Positions 11,400 to 23,130 of a DNA stretch of 64,000 nt are shown here, piece after piece; the first letter of the stretch is position 1; each line of letters starts with the position of its first letter. A model generated the notes under the pieces. That model worked only from the letters and a program-made list of their open reading frames with translations. It did not search any database and was not told the DNA's origin. The position numbers and the translations under genes were made by a program. The DNA is from Brachionus plicatilis (lineage: Eukaryota > Rotifera > Eurotatoria > Ploima > Brachionidae), in NCBI GenBank assembly GCA_010279815.1, contig QEOQ01000098.1, positions 178,084 to 242,083 on the forward strand, in the 5' to 3' direction.

Positions 11400-12052
11400 A
11401 TTGATCAAGCGAAATTGAGCAAGAAGAGGTACCGTTAGAGCAGAATCCAACCTTTCTAGGCATCAAACTGGATCCAAAACTTGCCTACACAGCACATCTA
11501 CAAGACGTTATAAAGAAACAGACGTCAAAAATAAATCTAATTCGTAAAATTAAAAGCTTTAAATGGAGTTCATCTCTAAGAATCAATTTAACTTTCTATA
11601 AAACTTTAATTCGCTCATTGTTTGACTACTGATTCATTATTTTAAATTCGGGAACAGAAAAAATAAAGCTTAAACTACAAAAAATGCAAAACAGGATTCT
11701 AAGAGTTATAAATTTTTTTCTTCTTAAAACAAGCATTAATACTATGCATAAAGTACTTAAAATTGATAAAATAGGAGACAGATCAAACCAAATATTCATT
11801 AAATTTATGAAAACGAGAGCTCAACATGAATTAATCGCAAAAGAAATCCACGATTACCTTTCTTAAAGACCAAATGAATCATAACAAAAATTCAGAACAG
11901 TTTTTGACTAGCTACAATGATAAATTTAAATTTTTTACTCAAAGTCGTCAATGTAACTTAACTTAAATTATGTTTTATTTTGTTTTTTTTTTTTATTCAA
12001 TTTTAAATTGCCTATGAGGCTGAAATTAATAATAATAATAATAATAATTAAT
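11400..12052 (+). mobile_element. Non-LTR retrotransposon 3' fragment (CR1/Jockey-like)
   Basis: The plus-strand translation from about 11411 to 11866 matches the region after the reverse transcriptase active site in CR1/Jockey-like LINEs: FLGIKLDPKL, then YKTLIRSLFDY, an in-frame stop, then KLQKMQNRILRVI. The copy ends with GAGGCTGAAATT followed by an (AAT)n tail near 12029-12050. It is truncated at the 5' end and dead. Confidence 0.75.
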
Positions 12053-12059
12053 TACAAAA

Positions 12060-12345
12060 TATTCCTAACAGGCTGGCTGAAAAGAAGGTACTACGCTGTT
12101 CGGAGCTGCCAAGAGGAACTATACCCTCTAATTTATATATTAAATAAAAAAATTACTTGAAAAGAAAAGAGATTTCAGTTGTTATTTCTAAACTTATTTT
12201 AAATAAAGTGTTTAACTAAATACCAAGCTTATTATTCACAAACTCGGCCTGTACTACAATAGTTTAATTAATACAAATATATTTCTAACATGCTGACTGA
12301 GAAGAAGGCGCCACGTAGTCCGTAGATAAGTTATCCCTTAAATAA
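12060..12345 (+). repeat. Two tandem copies of an unnamed repeat
   Basis: 12071-12130 (GGCTGGCTGAAAAGAAGGTA...) and 12292-12345 (GCTGACTGAGAAGAAGGCGC...) are similar over about 55 bp. Each is preceded by AAATATTCCTAACA or AAATATATTTCTAACA and followed by TACCCT or ATCCCT and an AT-rich tail. They resemble retroelement 3' ends placed in tandem. Confidence 0.4.
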
Positions 12346-13128
12346 ATAATAAATCAAAGAATAAAAAAAAGTAAATCAAATTAATTGAGTCAATTCAAGA
12401 AAAAGACTTGGGAGTAATTTTCAGTAACCATTTAAATAATCCTGCTGATTAGTTTAAATTGAAAAAATTGAGCTTTTTAAACTTGGGGATAAAACAACAT
12501 GAAACAAAAAAAGATCTTCACTAAATTTATCAAAAAAAAATAATTTTATTAAACACAGAAAATCATCAAAAGAATATCAATATTTTGAGTTTTATTTGTC
12601 TCTGTGATCTATTCTAATTGGATTTTTTTTTGCAATTTGTAAATTTATTTTATTTAAATTTTAATATTCTGTCATCGCTTAGATCTTTTAGATTTGATTG
12701 TTTAATTGTAAAGAAATTAAACTTGTTTAGACTGTTTTTTTTTTTAATTAATTGAAAATGAAATGCAACAAAAAATTTAATTTTCAATTCAACATACAAT
12801 TTGATTAGAAATAATCAATTTATAGCCAAATAATTTTTTAATTTTTTCTTTAAACTGGACTGTTAAATGAAAAATTGCTAGTTTCACCTTTTAAAACTTT
12901 TTAAAAATTAATTTATTGATTGAGAATTTAATTTTTGTATTGGAATTTTTACATGAAAATTGACAATTCCAATTGTAAGAAGCTTTGATTAGGTTGGATG
13001 GCATATCGAGTAGCGAATGAGAGGAGCAATTAATGAACTCTATTTTAATGTCAAGAAAAATGAGAAAGGTAATTTTGTATTCAATCAAAGGACTTAGAGT
13101 GCATTGTGAATTTCGAAACAAAGAAATA

Positions 13129-13331
13129 AAGGGAGACTGAAGTTGGCAGCAATTTGGTTCAGACAAAACATTAATAACTTTTTCAAAATGAATATTTTTG
13201 TATAGATTTTTTTTAACAATAATCAACAAATTTTGTTAAAATTTAAAATAATTTTAAATTTGGTTCAGTTATCATATTTTAATCGAAATTGGAACAATTT
13301 TAAATAAATTGCTGCCAACTTCAATCTCCCG
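13129..13331. mobile_element. Small MITE with GGGAGA inverted ends
   Basis: The ends GGGAGACTGAAGTTGGCAGC and (reverse complement) GGGAGATTGAAGTTGGCAGC are inverted over about 27 bp around a 150-bp centre. The flanks GAAATAAA and GAAAAAAA could be a worn 8-bp duplication. No coding capacity. Confidence 0.5.
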
Positions 13332-14059
13332 GAAAAAAACAAAAATTTAAAACTGAATTATTTTTTTTAATTATTTCGGTATAATAGTCACATAGTCGAC
13401 TAAATAGGAGATCTATGCAAAATATTGAAAACAGCTACATATCACCTTAAATCTTTTATATCTTTATGTCATTATATAATTTATTTAAAAACTTACAAAA
13501 AAAAAATGAAATGAACTTTTTCCTATTTAAATTTAAAATAATTTTTTTTCTAATTTTAATTTTTACTTTATCACTCAAGTTGTGTTTTTTGAAATAAATA
13601 ATAAAATAATAATTGCCTATTATTCATCCATATACACCCAAATAGTCAATACACTGAGAGCATATTGTCACATGTGAAGATTTCCAAAAATTATAAAATT
13701 ATTCAATTTTATATCTTTTCTAAATTATCTTTTATCAACACAATCAAATTTAACTATCTCTATTCTCAAATCTTTAAATCTGTACACATAACTAATCAAA
13801 TGTTCAAATCATTTTCATCTGATATGGCACTTGTTTCTAATTTTTTAAAAGCATTGAAATCTCCAAAATTGCAGCAAATGTCTCTAAATTCAAGGAAATA
13901 CTCATTTGCAAATTATTTTCTTAATCAAACTTAATCTCAATATTTTAAGATTTAATTATTTATTTGTGAAATAATTAAATTTAAAAAATTAAAGAACTGA
14001 AATTAAATGAACAAATTGAAATGAGTGAAGACAAATTAAATCTGCTTCATGTCTAAATA

Positions 14060-14200
14060 CTGAATCTTTCAAGGAAGCAATTACAGAAGGGCCTGTCTTG
14101 GCTCGAAATCCACTTTGTATTCCTCTACCAGTCTGTCACCAATGGAACAAAATGAAACATTATAGATCGCCTCTATTTGAGCTAGTCAAACCAATGAAAC
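14060..14200 (-). mobile_element. LINE fragment, same family as 23131-24808
   Basis: The minus-strand translation near 14110-14190 (FCSIGDRLVEEYKVDFEPR) parallels PLVVRLVKEYKEGLESR at the end of the LINE at 23131-24808. Only this short C-terminal piece is recognisable. Confidence 0.5.
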
Positions 14201-15616
14201 TCATTGAATATAATTTTCTACTTTTTTAATTTTTGCTGCGACATAATAACCCTCTTTTTGTTGATCTAAAATTTTTATTTTTTTTCTGCTCCAAGCAGGT
14301 TAATTAAATAAATAATTAAATAATCGAAAACGCTTCATTCAATTCTGATTCTCTCTGAGGATCTATTCAAGTTGTGCAAGTAAGAACTCATTAAATTCGT
14401 AATTGTTAAAATTAATTAGTTTTCTTAATCAGCAAGCTTGATTCTCTTGTTCAATAAAAATTAAATTCAGCTTATACTTTTTTTATTATGACAATTTTGT
14501 CATGTCTTTTGACATAGTGGCTAAATCTTAATCATAGGTAATTGTGGCATCACTTAACTAAGAACACAATTTTAAAAATTAATTTTGTTCAATTGTTTCT
14601 ATTGAATAAAATCGGAAGATGGAAAAATAATGAAAATGGATTTAAATATTAATTAAGAGACTCGAAATTAAATTAACTGACAGAATAAATTTTTTTTTTT
14701 AAATAAAATTTTGAGGGAGTTTAGAGTGGTCATTTACTTCCTTTTCGTAGTTTTGATAATAAAAATTTTGAAAAAAAAAAATTGAAATTTTTGATAGAAA
14801 GAAATTATTGTTTTTTTTTGAATAATCACTAGAAATTAAATTTGATCGAAATAGATCATAAAAAGTTTAGATTGAATAATTTTTTTCTCAAAAAATTTAA
14901 TTTAGATTTTTAACAGACGCCACATTTTGCATTTCAAAGGGAATTAGGTAAAAATTTTTAAAGTAAAAAAAGAATAAAAAATTAAATATAGAGTAAAGAA
15001 GATAAAAGTTTATTAACAGTTTTTTAAAATGGATTTTTTATCTCCTCTACTCCATATTATTTTAAGATTATTTTAAGTTCACAAGATTTAAATATTTTAA
15101 ATTGGATAATACAAGTTAATATTAGAAAAATCAATAAATAATGTTTCTAAATCTAGGTATTGGTTTAGAATTCGTGATTATCACTGTTTTTTTTTTTATT
15201 TTTTTTTAGTTTTTGAACGAAGAAAAAAATAAAATAAATTCAAAAAAATTAACAAATTGTAAATAAAACTTTTATTCAAGGACAGTTTTTGCGTCTTTAA
15301 ATCAAAGCTTCTTTAAATTCTCATCATATTATCTATCAGAAAATATATGGCACCGTGAATTTTGGTCCAAAAATAAATAACATAATATGGCAAGTTTTTT
15401 TTCTGTTTTAAATTTTTAGAAATAATTGCGTAATTAAATTTTAAATTTGCCATGCTTAAGTATTTAGTCTATAAATATATAAAAAAAATGTAAAAATTTT
15501 TAAATTTAAATAATACAACTTATTATAATATTTTTTTTTCATAAAAAAAATATTTTTTTAAAATGCTTTTATTAAGTTCAAATAATGACGAGGTCTATAT
15601 AAAGAATCAAAGTGGC

Positions 15617-15988
15617 GACAGTGTGATAAAATATAGAAAAAAATTTTTTATAGGATAATATAGAATTTACCTTGAAAAAATAATATCGAATTTACCTGAA
15701 AAAAAAATGTAGAAAAAAATATAGAAACAAAAGATATCGAATTCAAAATTATACAATGAATAAATATTCTAATTAATTTTATTTCAATTTTTTTCTTTAT
15801 CAATTAGTAAATTATTACCTAAAACTTCTAAATATGCTTCAATATCCTGAATAATTCTACAACTTTCGGAACAGTTAAATGTTTTCTAATGTCTAATTGA
15901 ATCTGGCGATGCCAAGACTCAGCATTTTTATTTTTTTCTACTTATAGTCCTAGTCTACATTTCGTCTTTCTATATTTTGTCCTCCTCC
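15617..15988 (-). mobile_element. MULE deletion derivative with 9-bp target duplication
   Basis: A 372-bp element between copies of CAAAGTGGC (15608-15616 and 15989-15997). The ends are inverted: left GACAGTGTGATAAAATATAG, right in reverse complement GGAGGAGGACAAAATATAGA. The minus-strand frame within it reads NAESWHRQIQLDIRKH followed by VVELF. This is the NxxExWHxx(L/F)N-like region after the DDE domain of MULE transposases. Only this part of the gene survives. Confidence 0.8.
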
Positions 15989-15997
15989 CAAAGTGGC

Positions 15998-17039
15998 ACA
16001 TGCGCGAACTAAATTTTTTTTTGAAAATGTCGTGTTTTTTATTTTCAAAAGTAGAGTAGTCATACATGAAAAGACCATCAAAGAAAAAAATTTGAAAATA
16101 ATAAATTTGAAAAATTAGATTTTGGAATTTTCTGCTATGTAAAAAGTATTCATCCTTAATTAAATTTTAATAGACCCAGGGATATTGCATCTCTCATTTT
16201 AGATTAGCGAATGGGCTGATGAATTTATGCCGACCAATCAATCTATTGAGACTTTTAGCTACGATAATTTATAGGAGGAGCTTAATTGTTTATTGTGTGT
16301 CTTTCGAACACAAGTGCAGTAAAAAATCTTACAGTGTTTGTGAATCAGTGCGTTGATATCTCGGAAGGTTCGTAATCTAAGGAGTGCAGCAAACAGTTTA
16401 TTCAGGTCAGTGATATTCTCCCAATGCTTTTCATTGGAGCAAAATTTAACAATAAGCCAAACACTGTTTATTATGTCTCTTTAAAACACGAGAGAAATAA
16501 AACATCCCACAGTCTTTTTAAAAGGACCTTAAAATAGAGCTTTCCAAGAAATGACCTTAAAAAAGGCCTTTTCTAAACAAATGCCTCGATGCCTCGGAGG
16601 CTTCCTGTTCCAAGCAGTAAAACTAAAAATTGAAAAATGTTACTCAGTGATGTGTGCTCAAATTATTCATGTAGATTTTACAAAATTCAAACTCTATGAC
16701 AATAAAGATTTTTATAATAATTTTTTTAATTTTTACTTTAAAGCAAAAATTCTTATATTACAGACCAGCCACTTGACTATACGGACTTTAAGAAGTGGAG
16801 CAAAATTCATGATCAAATTTTTAGCATGTTCAGAATTTTCTTAATTTATGCCTTAATTTATTTCACAATTTTTTAGGCTTTAAAAAAAAAATATTTTTTA
16901 ATTTGAGAAAAAAGAGATTAGCCGCGCTCTATCTTGCAATTTAAAGTTATTGGATAATTTTTGAAATTTGATCAAAATTTTACTTTACTATTGAAGACAA
17001 TGTCACTCCATAAATTGGGTGTCTCAAGCAAGGATAAAT
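15998..17039. other. No gene recognised
   Basis: The open frame at 16551-16844 has no recognisable domain. The stretch 16505-16575 (AAAAGGACCTTAAAATAGAG, AAATGACCTTAAAAAAGG) resembles the degenerate repeats in the DNAAF11 intron at 43610-43790. Confidence 0.4.
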
Positions 17040-18240
17040 AAAAGATTAAATTGTTTCTATACCCAGCAAGTTATACTTACCGTAAAGTACCATCGTAATA
17101 GAAAAGGCTGACAAGAAAAAAAAACATCTAACCAAGATAAGGAAACTTGCCCTATCAGTGTCCGCCAAACTCAAAGCTCTTGGCATATACACCGAACATA
17201 CTTGCCCATACCTCAAAGGTCATCTTTTCAAAACTTTTATCATACCAGTTCTTATGTATGCAATAGAAAGTATTAATCTAAAGAAAAACGAAATTAACGA
17301 AATGCGCAGAACTGAGGGCAATATTGTAAAGAAATTGATAGGCGTTCAAAGTCGATGTCGAACTACAAATCTTTTGCTTTGGCTTAACATTGAAGACAAG
17401 GGAGTTAGGTAGTGATAGCATCCCAATGGCCGAAAGAACGTCACTCATGACGCTTGAAACTGAAAATCTACTGGGGGTAGCAAGCAGAAAAGTGGAATAT
17501 TTACTACGAAACACAGATGTAGAGTTGGAACCTAGAATGTCAGAACCATGTCCGAAACATCAAGATGCGCTCAAGTCGCACTGGTCATGGAGAAATACGG
17601 TTTAGAGATGCTAGGTATATGTGAAGGTCGCTAGACAGAATCAGGCCAAGTAAACAACAGCAGATGGATCTACCTGTATTCTGGATCTTTTTTTTTTATG
17701 TACAAAAAAATTTTAATGATCCTATGCTCCACAACGAGTGAATAAGGAAAAAAAAAAAAAACATTGAAGACACCAGAACGTTCCTCGAAAATCAAAAGAT
17801 TGAGTCTATACACGGACTTATAAAAAACAAATGCAACAAAAATTTAATCTGAGAAAACTTTGAGAGTGATGGAATAAAAAGCATATGGGCTAGTACAGCA
17901 CATATATTTGAAGAAAACTCTAGAATCCTTGAAAAAATGTTGTGTAAAGCTACTACTTTTCTAAACAAGTTTGAAATGGAAGCTGCAAAGCAAGACAACA
18001 ATCTGATAAAAAACATCAAAAGAATACTCAGCAAAAACAATTAAGATAGCTTTCAAAATTTGACAATCAAGCAATATTAAATTAGAATGCTTTTTAATTC
18101 TAATGTACCTTCTGTGAAAATTTGGTTTTTGAAAATTTATTAAATATGTAGAACCTAAAAACTAGGGATGTACCTTATTTGACAGTACACCCAAAACACT
18201 GGTAGGTTGAGCGGCCTTTTATTATAAATTAAATAAATAA
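17040..18240 (+). mobile_element. Non-LTR retrotransposon 3' part, split by a second retroelement
   Basis: The plus-strand frames 17158-17397 and 17761-18043 are two pieces of one LINE ORF C-terminus. The first has LFKTFIIPVLMYAIESINL and GNIVKKLIGVQSRCRTTNLL, as in many LINE reverse transcriptase thumb regions. The second resumes at the same codon context (NIED) and runs to SKNN and a stop. The copy ends near 18240 in an (AAAT)n-like tail. The ORF has at least one internal stop (near 17848). Its family differs from the LINE at 23131. Confidence 0.7.
17398..17760 (+). mobile_element. Internally deleted retroelement with poly(A) and target duplication
   Basis: Inserted in the LINE at 17040-18240. 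ACATTGAAGAC occurs at 17387-17397 and again at 17761-17771, right after a run of 14 A. The 5' half includes a plus-strand frame resembling the start of a LINE endonuclease (VRTMSETSRCAQVALVMEKY, then GLEMLGICEGR). After WI it jumps to a T run and a short 3' end (CTCCACAACGAGTGAATAAGG plus A tail). It therefore looks like a LINE whose middle has been deleted but which was still retroposed (SIDE-type). Length about 363 bp. Confidence 0.7.
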
Positions 18241-18864
18241 ATATTAAAGTTAAAGTAGCTGTGTCCAGCGTATTAAAATAATTTCATAAAACTACTCAAC
18301 TTATTCCAAAGCTATGTTGTCTTTACTTGGCTGTGAGCAACGTTTAGCTCAACTAAGTTTTATATATTTGCTATGGTTGTTTATAAATCACCGTTATTAA
18401 TTACAGTCTAAACATTTATTTAAAATAGATTTTTTTTTAAAATTTATTTGAAAAATTACTCCAAATTCGGTGATGACTAAAAAAATTAAATATAATTATA
18501 TAAATATGAAAAAAATTCTTTTTATGAAAATTAAGACTTTTCATTTGTGTTATTTAACTTAATTTTAATTTTTTTAAAATTTATATTCTACTAATAAACA
18601 AAAAGATAAATAAATAATATAAAATACTGCAAGCTAAACACCTATTTTCGACTATTAAAAATGTCACAGATCAAGTTAGCTGAGCAATTTGCAACATTTG
18701 AACAATTCGAAGCTGAATTTAAAAATTATTACAAATGCAATTTCCACTTAATTTGGCATCAGATAATTTTCTCATTTAATTATTGATTGTAATTTTAAAT
18801 TCCATGGAACTTATATAGGGTTTTATTCCATTGAAAATATGTAAGCTTTGTACAAGAATTTATT
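18241..18864. other. No gene recognised
   Basis: AT-rich sequence without supported features. Confidence 0.4.
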
Positions 18865-19870
18865 TTATTTATTTGTTTATCTGTACCGAGCTAATGCTCC
18901 TTCAGAATATAAAAACAATAAAATAAAGTTAAATAAGATAACATAAAAAATAAATAAAAATTAAAAAAAAAGAATAAATAAGTCGAAAAAAAATTAAAAA
19001 CTAAATATGTTGAAATTACTCAAGCTAAGGCATGTTTAAATATTTGATAGTTCAGGAAAAAAAGAAGAAATTGTTAGGTAGCAATTACACAGTGGAGTTG
19101 GATATTCGATATATCTTTATTCGAAACCTTCTCTATATTCTTCCGCCGGTCTGATGACCAGTAGAACAAAATGACTCAATCCTGCCCTGACATGTATCTC
19201 GCTCAACTCAAGGAGTCGATTTGAAACTATTAGTAGTTTAAATTTATTAGTTTAATATCGAAGGGGGTATCATATTTCAGCTTCAAAATAGATCGAACTG
19301 CTGTATTTTGAATAACTTGTATTTTTTTTGATATTAACTCCTGAGAATGAATTTAAACAAGGAAAAGAATAATCCAAGATTGATCCTATCAAAGATTTGT
19401 AAAGATTACCAAATGATTTTGGCTTTAGACCCTATTTTCTATTTGAGAGATATTTTATTAAGCCTTGAATTACAGCGCTCTTTTAATTCATCCACCATTG
19501 AACTAAATGCAAGTTTTGAGTCCTATGTGATTCCTAAGAATTTGACTTTTTCCTTATCATTTAAGTTGTTACCATTAACTTTAAGGTTAAGATTGACTTT
19601 AACATTAGTATTTTTCTCAATGATCATGTAACATGATTTTTTAATGGAAATTCTCATTTTCTATTTGCAAAGCCATTTTTCAACTTCGTATAGATACTGA
19701 TCAATCAGTCTTCCAAAATTTGCTATCTTTTTAAAAGTAAAAAAAAGTAGCCAAATCATCTGCTAAAAGAAGAGAGTATTGACAGTTTGTTTTGTTTCTA
19801 TTTGGTATGTCATTTATGAAAATGCTAAAAAGAAGTGTCCGAACTACTGACTCGAAAATTAAATACTAAA
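18865..19870 (-). mobile_element. CR1/Jockey-like LINE copy, 5'-truncated
   Basis: On the minus strand the copy begins near 19870 at reverse transcriptase motif 4-5: LLFSIFINDIPNRNKT, then LLLADDLATFF (the catalytic A-D-D). It ends at 18865 with CTGAAGGAGCATTAGCTCGG and an AAATA-type tail. Near 19195-19085 it encodes EYREGFE then RYIEYPTPL, as in the plus-strand copy at 23131-24808, so both belong to one family. Several frameshifts and stops. Confidence 0.75.
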
Positions 19871-20068
19871 AAAAATTTATATTTTTTTCTAATTATTATT
19901 TTCATTTCTAATAAAATTTCTCACACACATATTTATCTTTTTCTTGCTAAATTATTATTTAACAGATATTTTGTCTTTCTGAAGATAATTTAAATTTCAG
20001 ACAATTATCTTTCACAAGATATTCTTCTTCCTTTTTTTTCGAATAAAAAAAAATTACATAATTTAATT

Positions 20069-20368
20069 CAGAGCTGTTTAAAAGTCACAAGTTTCATGTC
20101 AAGTCCAAGTCAAGACTTTTTTTTTTAATTTCATTCAAAAGTCCAAGTCCAGGCTTTAAAATTTTGAATACTGAAGAAGAATTTTGAAGAAATTTATGCA
20201 AAAATTGCAAGAAAATTCTGATATGTGGCAAATCTATTGGCATTAGACAACCCAAGAGTACATAAATTTTTTGATATGAAGCCTGATCTAGAAAATTTAA
20301 AAAAAAATTCTGGACTTGGGCTTTTTTTTAATGACTTGGACTTTTTTTGGGACTCTTAAACAACTCTG
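20069..20368. mobile_element. hAT-like MITE, copy 1
   Basis: A 300-bp element between perfect 8-bp duplications ATTTAATT (20061-20068 and 20369-20376). The ends are inverted: CAGAGCTGTTTAAAAGTC on the left and CAGAGTTGTTTAAGAGTCCC in reverse complement on the right. CAG ends with an 8-bp duplication suit hAT transposons. Internal subrepeats of AAGTCCAAGTC occur at both ends. The core is shared with 33685 and 45267. Confidence 0.8.
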
Positions 20369-20395
20369 ATTTAATTTTAATGGCTTATATTTTAG

Positions 20396-20428
20396 AAACG
20401 AAAACGCCGAAGACCTAGAAAAAACTAA
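20396..20428 (+). pseudogene. MULE transposase tail fragment
   Basis: The plus-strand frame KRKRRRPRKN ends in a stop, matching the AT-hook tail pattern at 17-60. The upstream part may have been displaced by the hAT-like MITE that ends 27 bp before it. Confidence 0.4.
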
Positions 20429-20504
20429 CATTTTTTATCTATTTTAAAAAGTATTTTTTCTATATTCTACTATAAAAAATATGAGCCAATTTTAATTTCT
20501 ACAT

Positions 20505-21203
20505 GGGATAATATTTAACTTAAAGCAAAATTTTTTGTTTTTTAAAGTAATTTATCACTAGAATAAAGCTTATCATTGTATATTAAATCTATTTATTCGA
20601 AATTAAAGTAAAAGTATTGTTATATAAATAAAATTAATTGATACTATAGTAAAAATGTTTTTATGTAAAGTAAAAAATAATAAAAAATGAAGTAATGTCA
20701 TAGTTTACTAGAGAAAAAAATTAATTCTTTGATAAAGCACCATTGTTTTATTTAGCTGGTCTACCTTTTTTTTATAACATAAACAAATTCTCTCACATTA
20801 TCGTCTGAGTAGTAGTTTAGTAACTTGCACAGACAAATGAAATGCTTACATATGCCAAAGTCAAGAAAATATGGTATTTGAACACGAATGTATTCTTTAA
20901 GCTCAAGTTCAGTTAAGCCATCTTCTAACATCTCCCATCTAAGCTTATCCAAATCTTCTTTTTCATTTTCCATTTTTTAAAAACAACAATGAAATGATTA
21001 TAGAATAGAAGAAAACTACTATTCAAATACTTAAATTTACTATAGTAAAAAATGAAATGATTTATTTTTGCATGTAGTTGTTTTAGAGAAATATAGTTTG
21101 ATTTTAAATTAAAAAGCTTTTACTTTATATTAGCAAATATTACTTTAGAAAAAAACAGTTTTACTTTATTGAAAAAAAAAGACTTTATTTTAACTAGCCA
21201 GCC
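20505..21203 (-). mobile_element. MULE deletion derivative with SWIM finger and 10-bp target duplication
   Basis: A 699-bp element flanked by ATTTCTACAT (20495-20504 and 21204-21213). Left end GGGATAATATTTAACTTAAA; right end in reverse complement GGCTGGCTAGTTAAAATAAA. The two subterminal regions share AAAGTAA-type repeats in inverted order. The minus-strand frame 20973-20761 contains the SWIM-like stretch PYFLDFGICKHFICLCKLL. One base out of frame at 20769-20746 it ends KKGRPAK and a stop, so the original C-terminus is visible apart from a one-base shift in an A run. Confidence 0.8.
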
Positions 21204-21213
21204 ATTTCTACAT

Positions 21214-23130
21214 TAAAAGATATAAACTTAGAAGTCATAGCAAAATCCTTCATAGAGAACTAGTAAAAAAGTGTCTCCCAAGATTTAATTTTTTAAACAA
21301 TTAGAATTTAATCCTGCATTTTAAGGTTCACTTAATAGCTTGAATAATGACAGTGGTTAAATTCAAATAAATTTTGAATTCAATTAAAAAATTTTGAAAG
21401 CAAATATTCCTGAAATTAAAAAATAAATAAAGCAGTCTAAATTTGATGTCGACTGCACTCAGTGCTAAAAAATCTAAAACACTTTTTGGATTAAGCAATT
21501 AATGGATTAGAGTTGATGGAAAAAGTATTTTTAATTTAAGGTAAACGGGTAGATGAATTGAGGCTTTGAGAAGAGAAAACAAATTGAATTAGAAGAAAAA
21601 TTTCGGATATGGAAATGAGAAATTAATGATTTTTCTTTTTTGATGAGTTAATTTAATAATTAATTTTTGAGTTAGATTAATAAAAATTAAAATTTTCCTC
21701 CAAGACTTTCTCAAACGCTTTAATTCCAGCATATTGTTCTTGATTTTAATTTCCTGTTTAAAAAGCCTAAGTGACTAAATGACTAGTACTAATTCGACTA
21801 ATTATATAGTTGAGTCTTAATTAGATCTTAAATCAATTCGGGCGATGCTCAAAATTCACTTCAAAGATAATTAGTATTTTTGATAATGTCTTTCCATTTC
21901 ATTTTGAAGATTGCTCTCGCAACAGAACACTTTTAATTCAAAATGACTTGGTGCCAACCATTATGGCTGATTTTGGCGCTTCCATCAGCACGCAATCATC
22001 CAAAAGTCAATACTAATTCGCTCTAATTAATCTAATATTGACTTTGGCGATGAAAACGAAACACAAAATGAAAAAGCTTCGACTTTTCTTCCAAAATAGT
22101 CGAAATAATAAGTTTAGTTGTTTAATTCAATAATTAAGATAGTTATAATTATTTCCTTAGCCAGCAAAAAATTAATTAATAAATTTAATTTAGACAACTT
22201 TCTATTTTTGATCACAGAAGTGCCTGGGGACCGTGTTTTATTTTTTCTACTGTCTGAAATATCTTTTTCTTTTTTTTCCCTCATCGACTCAATTAATGAA
22301 TCCAAAATTTATTAAATTTTTTTTCAAATTAATAAAAAATAAAATAAAAAATACATATTTTTGCGCAAATTTTCGTAAATTTTTATTAACTTTAGATATG
22401 ATTTGGTCTCTGTGAAAGGTACATTTCTATAGTTTAATAATAAGTTTTTCATTATTTAATCAGAGAAAAAAAATAAAGTAAATTTTTTATTCTTTTGAGT
22501 CTATCAAAATTTTCCCAAAATTTCAAATTTTGGGAAAATTTCAAATCTATCATTTTATTATGTAAAATACTGAAAAAAATTAAATTAAATCATGATTTAA
22601 TCACCTTTTTTTAAATTTATTAAACTTTTTAAATTATTTTAATTATAAAAACTAAAATTTTAATTTAAATAAATAAATGCATCCAACATATTGGCATCAT
22701 ATCATTAATTCAGCTTTGACACATTTTCTCAGCAACTCAAAGTCTTGACTTGTGACTTTTAAGTAGTGACGAAATCGAATCAGTTTTTTGGACACAAATT
22801 GAAACCTGAATAGATTTAAAAAATTTAAAATTTCTATTGAAAAAGTATTATTTTTAAAAATTGTAGAGAAATAAAAAAAATCAATTTTCTTAATTTTTTC
22901 AAAATTTTATTTCAAAATTAAAGAATTAAAGACTAATTTTGACATACATTGATTGTTCACCTAAGACATTAGACCCTTATTTTCTTGTAGTTTAGTATTA
23001 GTCGTTTAGTATTAAATTCAAAAATAAGGATTTAGATTTAATTTTAAAATAAGCATTTAGTATTAATTTCTTATTTAAGAATTTAGTTTTAAAATCGGAA
23101 CATTAAAATTGGGACAATTCACTTTTTATC
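21214..23130. other. No gene recognised; one perfect hairpin
   Basis: AT-rich, with a slightly more balanced part at 21400-22080. The open frames at 22114-22415 on both strands lack recognisable domains. 22505-22543 is a near-perfect palindrome with arms AAATTTTCCCAAAATTT / AAATTTTGGGAAAATTT. Confidence 0.4.

Larger units (their letters stand above)
12346..15616. other. AT-rich DNA with transposon fragments only
   Basis: Apart from the inverted-repeat element at 13129-13331 and the LINE fragment at 14060-14200, I see no supported gene. The open frames at 12891-13229 (minus) and 13665-13934 (plus) have AT-driven composition and no recognisable domain. Confidence 0.45.

Noticed and set aside
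12891..13229. 112-codon minus-strand frame in AT-rich DNA
   Set aside because: Amino-acid composition follows base composition and half of it overlaps a MITE.
22118..22415. Overlapping ORFs on both strands around 22.1-22.4 kb
   Set aside because: Short, AT-driven, mutually antisense and without motifs.
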